Shown here piece by piece: positions 12,605 through 19,405 of a stretch of DNA of 19,984 nt. The notes below the pieces were generated by a model. The model saw only the letters and a program-made list of their open reading frames with translations. It searched no databases and was not told the origin of the DNA. The translations under genes and the position numbers were made by a program. Every line of letters begins with the position of its first letter. Positions within the stretch are counted from its first letter, which is position 1. Location: NCBI GenBank assembly GCA_000697335.1, contig JNEM01007937.1, forward strand, positions 1 to 19,984. Direction: 5' to 3'. The DNA comes from Conidiobolus incongruus B7586 (Eukaryota > Entomophthoromycota > Entomophthoromycetes > Entomophthorales > Conidiobolaceae).

Positions 12605-13002
12605 TATAAGTTTAGTAATAAATACTAATATAATATAGAGGAAAACTTAATATAAGAATAGTATAATACAAAATATAATATTATAATATAATTATAATGT
12701 GCAAATATAAACAAAGTTTAATTAAGCTTTAAACTAAGATAAATAACTAATATATTAAAATTTATATTAGGTAATGTTAATATATTATAATATTAATAGA
12801 ATATAGTCTCAAACTTAGAAATAATATAAAAGATGAGAAATAATAAATATTGAGAGGAAAAAGAAAAACTTAGTTTATTAGATAATTTAATATTATTTAT
12901 ATAATTAATTTAGCTATAAAAGTATGAATTAATCATATAATTTATAGTTAATTAAATTATATGAAAGTATATATAAGAATTTAGAGAACTAATCTCTTAA
13001 TA
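12605..13002 (-). repeat. Outer element LTR, right copy (5' LTR)
   Basis: This 398-bp LTR pairs with 1599-1996: both have AAATACTAATAT-type sequence near the left end and an ATTGAGAG(G)AAAAA block where the nested pair read ATTAAAA. It ends CTTAATA and is followed by the TAATT duplication. Confidence 0.85.
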
Positions 13003-13007
13003 TAATT
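13003..13007. repeat. Right target-site duplication of outer LTR element (TAATT)
   Basis: Exact match to 1594-1598, immediately outside the right LTR. Confidence 0.65.
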
Positions 13008-13468
13008 GAATATTATTTATTTATTTTAAAAATATATTTTAATATAAGATTAAATTATATTTTTAATATTTTTTTATATTATCAATTTAAATATAAAGAC
13101 AGACTTTAACCTAAAGCCTATATAGGGTTTTAGTATTATAATAACCTTAAAACTATATTTATATTTTTTTTGTTCAGATAATTTTGTTTTTATAACAAAG
13201 TTATAGTTTAAATTTGAGTGATATTAGAATCAAAATCCAAGGTTATTGCCTTTGCTATAATTTAGTGTAATAAAATTCACAAAAGCAATTCTAGTTAGAG
13301 ATTTTAATAAACTATATAGACTTGTTAATATAAATAATTTGCTGAGAGATAGCTGGAAAATGATGAAATTTTAGAAAATATATAGCAAATAAAATAAAGT
13401 TAAACTTTATTGATAATTTTGCCAATCAAACACATTCATTAAAAAGTTTAGTTTATTTTATTTTATGA
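13008..13468. other. AT-rich flank, no gene supported
   Basis: This is the right pre-insertion flank of the transposon nest. From here on the sequence changes character: fewer TAG/TTA steps, more CA and TG, so it does not look RIP-mutated. A slightly GC-richer patch around 13200-13300 has only short open stretches in several frames and no start or motif worth calling. Confidence 0.45.
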
Positions 13469-13582
13469 AAATGTTTTGACTTGCTGTTATATAAAAAAGA
13501 ATTTATACAAAATTCAAGTAATTCACCATTAAAATTTCATTTACAGCAAATAAAATATAAAATATGCCCCTGTATCATGTGA
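13469..13582 (+). other. Short open coding-like segment, no start
   Basis: This frame is open for 37 codons between TGA 13466-13468 and TGA 13580-13582. It has mixed, non-repetitive composition, including Lys-Cys-Phe-Asp-Leu-Leu near its start and Lys-Ile-Cys-Pro-Cys-Ile-Met at its end. There is no in-frame ATG near its start. An open run of this length is not rare by chance here, so it may be an exon relic or noise. I do not recognise it. Confidence 0.12.
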
Positions 13583-14938
13583 GTGGGTAAAATATTTTTC
13601 CTATATTGAATAAATTTATATTAAAAAAATGAAATATAATAGGGTGAGAGTAACGAGTGTTTTTGATATACATTTATTTATAATTAATATCTTAGATTTA
13701 AATAACAATAATTATATTAAATACATATATCATTTTTGGTTATTATAAAAATCATAATAAGTAAAACAATTTAAACAATTTTTTTCAATCTAAATCGGTA
13801 TTTTAAAATTTTAAAATATTTTGATAGAGTTAAGAATTTTATTGATTAAAGCTGATGAGCAAAAATAAAATGTTATTAAAATCAATTGGATAAATCATCA
13901 CAAAAAACTTAAATATCAGTCAATGTTATTCAGCGAGTGATTAGGGGGATTTTTAATATTATTTGCATTAACATTTTACTAAAACTAAATCTTTGGGCTT
14001 ATATTGATATTAATGATAATATTATATATATAATTAAAAGATGAAAGTCTTTCAAACAATATAATATAATCTAGAGCAAAATATCTTAAATTATAAATAT
14101 ATTAAGCAAGTTTTTATTTCCAAGTGCTAGAAATTCATCTTATAATAATGTGAGTAATATTGGCATATATTAAAATAGCCAAATTAATGACTAATTAGTT
14201 ATTATGTATACAAGTTATTTTAAAAAATTAAAAAATTTTACTTTTGTTTTCTTTCAAATCCGGTAATTGGTTATGATAGCTTTTGTATTCTAATGTTATT
14301 TTAGCATAAATGACTCTTATTATTTTTTATTGAAACCTAAGTAATATTTAGTATGGCTTATTGAGTAAAAATTTTTTATAGATTATAAAAGGAATAATTA
14401 GATGTGATAATATCTCTACTTTTAAATATTGTTTTTTCTTTTATATGGTGTGTAATATTGTATCTCAATTGTGATGTATGTCAATATTTTATAATAATAA
14501 ATAATATAATTTGATTTAACCTTTAAGACTAACTCATGCAGAAATTCAAAGACCTCATTTCAAGTACTTTCTAATCTATTTGTACTTAATATGAATATGA
14601 TATAAGGCGAACGTGTTCATGATTCTCGAGTTAAATTTCATAAAATAATTATAAAATCAAAATATGATATCACAAGAATTGATAGTAACTAATGAGATAT
14701 AGTGAATTTAAACTAATATACCATACAATAACAATTTAATTATACTATATTTAAAATAATTAAAATTTTATTTATACCAATACAATCATATGTTCTTTAA
14801 ATATGACTTGAATTTGACAATTAATTTGAGTAAATCAAATGTCCACACAAAATAACTCCAATTAAAACCAGTAATTCTCAGTTAAAAATGATTTTAGAAT
14901 AATAAGGGGGGAGAAAATATTTTATAACAAGACTTGAT
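13583..14938. other. AT-rich interval with weak coding-like patches, no gene supported
   Basis: No gene can be supported. Two patches are less AT-rich than their surroundings: about 13850-13960 and about 14513-14640. In the second, two overlapping plus-strand frames are open for 24-30 codons (14520-14591 and 14513-14602), but neither has a start or a recognisable motif. A six-G run occurs at 14906-14911, about 130 bases before the small gene at 15042, and contains the AGGGG core seen in fungal stress-response elements; this is only a motif match. Confidence 0.35.
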
Positions 14939-15041
14939 ATTTATATACATTCGGAATTTAGAAAATCTATTACTATATATATAGTTCTATCGGTATAGAA
15001 TTCGTCATAATACAGATAATAATATTATTGAATTTTTGAAA
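14939..15041 (+). promoter_or_regulatory. Possible core promoter and 5' leader of the 15042 gene
   Basis: Two TATA-like stretches, around 14939-14948 (TTTATATACA) and 14972-14983 (CTATATATATAG), lie 60-100 bases upstream of the ATG at 15042. The bases between carry occasional CG and are less AT-rich than the background. The last ~35 bases before the ATG resemble those before 17740 in the second copy, as expected if the upstream region was duplicated together with the gene. TATA-like strings are frequent by chance in this DNA, so this is suggestive only. Confidence 0.2.
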
Positions 15042-15215
15042 ATGAGTCTTAAATCTTTTTTAAATAACTTTTTAAACCTCAATAACACCAATAATACCAA
15101 TTATACCAACAACCTCAAATCTACTAATGACAAGGATAATGCTTCCGAAATTACTATACTTAACTCAGAGTATGACTACTCTCACAATTCCGTCGTCATG
15201 AATACTGTGTACTAA
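15042..15215 (+). CDS. Small Asn-rich protein of unknown family, copy A
   Basis: A 57-codon frame runs from ATG 15042 (A at -3) to TAA 15213-15215. I do not recognise it. In order it has an N-terminal stretch with spaced Leu and Phe (residues 2-13), an Asn/Thr-rich stretch (14-25) built from a 9-bp tandem repeat, an acidic-polar middle (29-46) and the core Tyr-Ser-His-Asn-Ser-Val-Val-Met-Asn (46-54). No signal peptide, membrane segment or cysteine is seen. Evidence that it is coding: it is clearly richer in C-ending codons (AAC, ACC, CTC, GTC, TAC) than the flanks, and residues 28-57 align without gaps to copy B at 17799, with about half identical and most of the rest conservative (Asp/Glu, Lys/Gln, Ala/Ser, Asn/Asp). 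Similarity to copy B continues past the stop to about 15263, so it may be shortened. It could be an exon of a larger gene. Confidence 0.5.
   Translation: MSLKSFLNNFLNLNNTNNTNYTNNLKSTNDKDNASEITILNSEYDYSHNSVVMNTVY
15081..15116 (+). repeat. 9-bp tandem repeat in phase with codons (about 4 units)
   Basis: Units AATAACACC, AATAATACC, AATTATACC and AACAACCTC follow one another in phase with the reading frame of copy A and encode Asn-Asn-Thr, Asn-Asn-Thr, Asn-Tyr-Thr and Asn-Asn-Leu. The matching place in copy B lacks this array, so it probably expanded by slippage after duplication. Confidence 0.6.
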
Positions 15216-15430
15216 ATATATGGACTATATTGTTTTACTAATCATTATCAAGTGGATTGTTAATATATTATATTACTATATTTAAAATAATAAAAATAAT
15301 AAAATTTTATATAATAAATTTTAAATGATCTTTAATTTCTTAAAATTAATAAATTGATTATATAATAAAACTGTCAAATTTTAACAAATCTTAAAGTATA
15401 TTATTCTGAATAATAAAAGGATGCTGTAAC

Positions 15431-15452
15431 CAAATTTTGCTGACAAAATTTG
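15431..15452. repeat. Perfect short inverted repeat (9-bp arms, 4-base loop)
   Basis: CAAATTTTG, then CTGA, then CAAAATTTG. The arms are exact reverse complements. It lies in a slightly GC-richer patch about 170 bases beyond the end of the copy A similarity. It could form a hairpin in RNA or be a dyad protein-binding site; no function can be assigned. Confidence 0.5.
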
Positions 15453-15562
15453 TAATGTCTCCTCAATATTGAAATATTTTGTATTCCTATGAATATATTT
15501 GACATAGTAAAACACATAATTAAAACTGAATATTATAGTTGTTATTTAGGATTACTTGAATA

Positions 15563-15578
15563 ATATATATATATATAT
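15563..15578. repeat. (AT)8 microsatellite
   Basis: Eight uninterrupted AT units. Confidence 0.8.
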
Positions 15579-16649
15579 GTTTTTCAAAATTATAAATTAA
15601 ATTGATTTATATTTTTATAATTTCTTAATTATTAATATCTCTTGAAATAATTTATTAAAAATTTTTTTTAAAGAATATCAATAAATACTTAGATAGATTT
15701 TGTTGAAATCCTATTTTAAAATATTAAAATTTTTTATGTTAAATAAATCTATTTCCAATTTTATTAATTTTTTTTATTTCAATTATATATTTATTACTTT
15801 TATATTATATCATATTTTTTACTATAATAAATATTTAATATATGCAAATATATATAAATATTGAATATCAACTTAAGATAGTTTAAATTTATTTGGAACA
15901 TTAACAGTTAAACATATTATTTTTAATTAGCATACTAAATTCTATATGAATATAACACTTTATTTGACCTTTTTCAAAAGATATAATATTTGATATGTAA
16001 TCAATGATCTTAGTTATTTCATAAAATTAATTGTTTTTTTTATTAATTATGATTTGAAGTATATAGCCGAAAATTAAAATCAAATTTATATCAGATCAAT
16101 ATTTTCTAGTTTTTCAGTTATTTTAATGTAAAGAATTTGAGATTTACTTTTTCAAATTATATGAAAAGACATAAATTTTGTAAAATATGAATAAGGATTT
16201 AATATGAGTGTATATATTATTCAAATTTATTTTATATTCAATTAATATAACTAAAATACTAATCATAATTTCAAAATTATATTATCTTATAATCTTAAAC
16301 AAAATATTGATATAAACCAATTGAAAATTTGAAATGATTCAACAGACTATGATTTTTCAATACTAAATAATATTAATTATTATAAATAAGTTCAGATAGA
16401 TAATTAAAATGATATTATATACAAATTAATATAAAATTATGGTTAATATATATTGATATTATGATACCTGTCATCTTCACTAATTAGTTTTGATTCATAT
16501 TAAGATTCATATATCATTGATAATAACAAAATTTTTTGGGTATATGAGAGTAACAATAAGAAGTTATACTATTATATTTAGACATATTGAATTATTATAT
16601 AATATCGCTAAAATTTCAAAAATAATACTCCTTTCAGTGAGTAACAGCA

Positions 16650-16865
16650 ATGGGATTAACTATATTCTATTTTGAAATAATAATTGAATATATATTTTTA
16701 AATGTTTATTGTTGGGTCGAGACCAATGATCACGAGGGAGTGTATTTTCCTATTCCTGAAATAATATCTCTGATTATTATGATAAACTTGATTATTCAAT
16801 TATTCAATCTGAAATTAATTTTAATAATTACCAAATTTAAAATTTTAGCGAATAAATTTAATTAA
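16650..16865 (+). CDS. Possible small two-helix membrane protein, unrecognised
   Basis: A 71-codon frame starts at ATG 16650 (G at -3, G at +4, a good fungal start context) and ends at TAA 16863-16865. I do not recognise it. It predicts a hydrophobic stretch at about residues 3-23, a hydrophilic loop with Glu-Thr-Asn-Asp-His-Glu at 24-29 and Phe-Pro-Ile-Pro-Glu at 33-37, a second hydrophobic stretch at about 38-60 and a Lys-rich tail. The loop-coding part, about 16709-16765, is clearly GC-richer than its surroundings and uses GTC, GAG, ACC, CAC and GTG codons as copy A does. AT-rich DNA encodes Ile, Phe and Leu by chance, so the membrane segments are weak evidence. It may be a real small gene, an exon, or a relic of which only the middle is coding. 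Confidence 0.25.
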   Translation: MGLTIFYFEIIIEYIFLNVYCWVETNDHEGVYFPIPEIISLIIMINLIIQLFNLKLILIITKFKILANKFN

Positions 16866-17154
16866 TTTATTGTGATATTTGTTTACGTTTTTAATCTAAG
16901 TTTATCCCGAAATTTTGAATTCAATATCCAATAAAATATCACACTTATACTTTTATTGATATTTAAATAAATAAAATATGTTGAGCTATTATCAGGTAGT
17001 TTTCTAAATCCAACGAAATATTTTTCTATTATAGGTAGTCTTAAATATTTTATCATTATATATAATATGACTATATATGTATAAAATTTTCGGAAAATAA
17101 TTAAAATCTATAGAAAATATTCTATTATTCTATGATGTATTACAAGTAATTTGA
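16866..17154. other. AT-rich interval, no gene seen
   Basis: Stops occur in all frames and no repeat or motif was recognised. Confidence 0.45.
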
Positions 17155-17530
17155 GAATTCAGTAGTTTCAAAGATATCAATAATAAAAAAACTCAACAGC
17201 CTATAATTTATTCAAATGAAAAAGACTTGAAGATATTTCTAAATAGATAAAATCAGTTTCGTTGATGAGTGTATCCTCTCATATCAGTTAACTTAGACCT
17301 CGACAAAGGAAAGTGATTTGTAGTTATTATTATAATATGAAGGAATGAATTAGGATCAATTAAGTCATTTAATGAAGATATATTGAATAAACCAGTAATG
17401 TTATCACATATAATATGGTATTTATGCGAAGATTAGATCATAATTATAGATGTGTATTAGTATTTAAAATTGAAAATTTCTGAATCACAACAGAATTGAA
17501 ATTACTTTCAATCCAAATTCCCTAAAGAAA
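17155..17530 (+). pseudogene. Coding-like island, probably an unrecognised gene relic or exons
   Basis: Several successive plus-strand segments here look coding by composition: 17155-17247 (31 codons, containing Gln-Gln-Pro-Ile-Ile-Tyr and Glu-Lys-Asp-Leu-Lys-Ile), 17292-17345 (starting Leu-Arg-Pro-Arg-Gln-Arg-Lys) and 17341-17433 (31 codons, containing Phe-Asn-Glu-Asp-Ile-Leu and ending Cys-Glu-Asp). They lie in different frames with no common start, and the DNA is richer in G and C than the flanks. They may be a decayed gene or small exons separated by introns; ACTTAG at 17292-17297 could be a splice acceptor. The source family is not recognised, and short open runs like these also arise by chance. 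The island ends about 270 bases before copy B. Confidence 0.25.
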
Positions 17531-17738
17531 AACAAATAAATATCCCAACCACCTATTGCAATGATTAATTCTGTAATATTAATGCATTTTCCTTTCAAAA
17601 TATTTAAGACTCAAATGTTTAAAAATAATACTTAAAAATATTTAAAATATTTTCAAAGAGTATTACATTCATATTTATAAAATCCTACTTAAACAATTAA
17701 AACCAACTTTATCAAATAATTAGAATAATTAATTTTAG
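17531..17738. other. AT-rich leader region before copy B
   Basis: No gene is seen. The last ~35 bases resemble the bases before copy A's ATG (TTATTGAATTTTTGAAA compared with TAATTAATTTTAGA), which suggests that the 5' flank was duplicated with the gene. Confidence 0.25.
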
Positions 17739-17798
17739 AATGAGATTTAACTTTTCAATATCATTTTAAACTATAGAATTTTTAATAATCTGAACAAT

Positions 17799-17951
17799 AT
17801 GGAATTAACTGATGAACAAGATGCTAGTTCTGAAATAATTATTACTAGCACAGCAAACAACTACTCTCACAATTTTGTTGTCATGAATGGGGTAATATAT
17901 ATTAAGGGGCTAGGATACCGTTTCATCATTGAATATAAGGTGGTTTATTAA
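17799..17951 (+). CDS. Small protein of unknown family, copy B
   Basis: A 50-codon frame runs from ATG 17799 (A at -3, G at +4) to TAA 17949-17951. I do not recognise it. Residues 4-33 align without gaps to residues 28-57 of copy A and share Tyr-Ser-His-Asn-x-Val-Val-Met-Asn (22-30). In DNA the core differs from copy A at only three of 27 positions, all C in A and T here. It continues for 20 residues with Gly-Leu-Gly-Tyr-Arg-Phe at 37-42 and ends Val-Val-Tyr. No signal peptide, cysteine or membrane segment is seen. Bases 17740-17798 resemble the N-terminal part of copy A's gene but are closed by stops and lie in another frame, so copy B either starts at a later ATG or has lost its N-terminus. 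It could be an exon or a young pseudogene. Confidence 0.4.
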   Translation: MELTDEQDASSEIIITSTANNYSHNFVVMNGVIYIKGLGYRFIIEYKVVY

Positions 17952-18564
17952 AATCCTATTTAACTCTATCAAAATAACAAATTAAATGGCAAATTGTATT
18001 TTTTATACGATGATGAAAATATTAATATATTCTAACTGAATGTTCAAAAACATTACTTATAGTATCATTTTTGGAATAAATATTTATTTATTAAATATAT
18101 ACATTAAAATTAATAATATAAGTGTAAATTGGTTATTAGTATTCAGTGATTATATTTTAAACAATTTCAATATAATATTCTGGTCAAAATTTATAGTTTT
18201 TGTTTATTAAGCTTTTTTAAAGTCATAATAATTAATAATAATAATCTTTAAAGTATTTATATATAAATATTATTATTATTATTTATTAATTTGAAAAGTT
18301 ATAAATTATATAATATTACTCAATGTTTTAACACTTATTGATATTTTTATCAATAATAATTTTAAATATAATAAAAAATTTATTAAATTATAATATATAT
18401 TTATGTTTTGAGAATAAAGTAATTATTAAAATATTTATTATATTTTAATTAATTGTAAGCCATTTATAAAATTATAATTATTTAAAATTTGATATCTTTA
18501 AAATCTTTTTGGAATAATTTTTATATTATATTTTTATTAAGATATCTTGCTAAAATGATATAAA

Positions 18565-18587
18565 AATAATAATAATAATAATAATAA
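18565..18587. repeat. (AAT)7 microsatellite
   Basis: Seven uninterrupted AAT units plus two bases. Confidence 0.8.
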
Positions 18588-18754
18588 ATATTTTATATAA
18601 CTTGCAACTTCTGAATAATTTGAGTATAATATTATATTCTTTGGATATATAGATTATATTAATTTTCTAAACCTCTTTTGATTATAATTATTCAAATTTA
18701 AATAAAAATTAAATATTTTATGATAGATTTCTTAAATAATATATTATTAATAAT

Positions 18755-18769
18755 ATTATTATTATTATT
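18755..18769. repeat. (ATT)5 microsatellite
   Basis: Five ATT units, preceded by an AAT-type stretch with which they could form a hairpin. Confidence 0.7.
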
Positions 18770-18992
18770 TTAATTAAAAACTTTTATTAGCTTGGATTAT
18801 ATAAAGATATTCAAATAATATACTATAAAGTTATTATATAGTATTTTATAATAAATTATCAAATTAAATATTAAAAAATAAAGTGATAAAGCTATCAAGA
18901 GTGATATTTCTACTTAATACTGGATTTATTAATATCTAAATAATATTTTAAACTAGTTTTTGAATTTTGTTTAATATATAATTATTAAAATA

Positions 18993-19014
18993 ATATATAT
19001 ATATATATATATAT
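18993..19014. repeat. (AT)11 microsatellite
   Basis: Eleven uninterrupted AT units. Confidence 0.8.
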
Positions 19015-19156
19015 AATATAACTAAAAGGATTTAGAATATTAAATAATTTATATTTTTAGGAATAATATTTTCCTTTCAAAATTTTTGTAAAAAAGTTTA
19101 AAACTGATTCTAATTATATTTAAATCAGATAAAAACTATAAAAAATTTAAATATAA

Positions 19157-19405
19157 TTAAACATATTTATTAATGACACACCCTTAACAAATTATTCCTT
19201 ATATTACCCTTGTATTTCAATTTACTCGCAATTTATTTTTTCCCTATTTTATACAAACCTATCCATTTTTATTCCAATAAAAAAGGCTTTTTTACCTAAA
19301 AAAATTAGCTTTCAAATAATACCACCATATAAACAATATCGAAATAATAAAAGTGACCAATTATTCAACTTAGCTAAATTTAATTATCCTAGTTTACAAC
19401 ATTAA
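19157..19405 (+). other. Open coding-like segment without start, possible 3' exon
   Basis: This frame is open for 82 codons between TAA 19154-19156 and TAA 19403-19405, with no in-frame ATG. The DNA is markedly richer in C on the plus strand than its surroundings. The translation is varied, with several Pro, Gln, Tyr and Ser: Asp-Thr-Pro-Leu-Thr near the start (residues 7-11), a hydrophobic stretch (about 16-42), a basic segment Pro-Lys-Lys-Ile (47-50), Pro-Pro-Tyr-Lys-Gln-Tyr-Arg (56-62) and the end Tyr-Pro-Ser-Leu-Gln-His. I do not recognise it. It may be the last exon of a gene or the 3' end of a decayed one. With about one codon in ten a stop by chance here, 82 open codons is unusual but not impossible. 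Confidence 0.25.

Larger units (their letters stand above)
1599..13002 (-). mobile_element. Outer Ty3/Gypsy LTR retrotransposon, fossil, split by a nested copy
   Basis: This is a minus-strand LTR element with LTRs at 1599-1996 and 12605-13002 and internal parts at 1997-6470 and 12172-12604. A second element of the same family (6471-12171) sits inside it. Without the insert it is about 5.7 kb, equal to the insert itself. Orientation follows from a purine tract on the minus strand next to the left LTR and from reverse transcriptase, RNase H and integrase traces that read only on the minus strand, in Gypsy order (RT-RNase H-IN). It is broken beyond function, with very many breaks spread over its whole length in the style of RIP. 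Age cannot be taken from LTR divergence because RIP adds changes in bursts; it is older than the insert. Confidence 0.88.
15264..16489. other. AT-rich interval, no gene seen
   Basis: This follows copy A and its similarity tail. It holds a perfect 9-bp palindrome at 15431-15452 and an AT dinucleotide run at 15563-15578. The rest is A/T-run sequence with stops in all frames. No gene, RNA or transposon end was recognised. Confidence 0.5.
17952..19156. other. AT-rich interval with microsatellites, no gene seen
   Basis: No gene is supported. It contains (AAT)n and (ATT)n tracts that could pair with each other, including 18234-18245 with 18269-18283, plus 18565-18587, 18755-18769 and an (AT)11 run. 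Otherwise it is A/T-run sequence closed in all frames. Confidence 0.5.

Noticed and set aside
1599-13002. CRISPR-like or other short regularly spaced repeats
   Set aside because: All repeated sequence here is accounted for by LTRs, element bodies and simple AT-rich runs; no short repeats with unique spacers were seen.
14520-14602. Two overlapping open frames in a GC-richer patch
   Set aside because: At 24-30 codons without starts or motifs they are within chance expectation for this composition.
15186-15203. Resemblance of the x-Val-Val-Met end of the peptide core to the Cys-Val-Val-Met tail of ascomycete a-factor-like pheromones
   Set aside because: Both copies have Ser or Phe in place of Cys, and the frame and the similarity continue after Met, whereas a prenylated pheromone needs Cys-a-a-X directly before the stop.
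15207-15252. Possible mini-intron in copy A (GT start, TACTAAT-like branch site, AG end)
   Set aside because: The 5' site (GTGTAC) is a poor match to the fungal consensus, the joined reading adds no similarity to copy B, and plain read-through similarity to copy B covers the same bases.
16490-16675. 61-codon open frame on the plus strand
   Set aside because: It starts at TTG, not a normal start in eukaryotic nuclear genes; from its first ATG only about 43 AT-typical codons remain, with no motif. It overlaps the better-supported frame at 16650.
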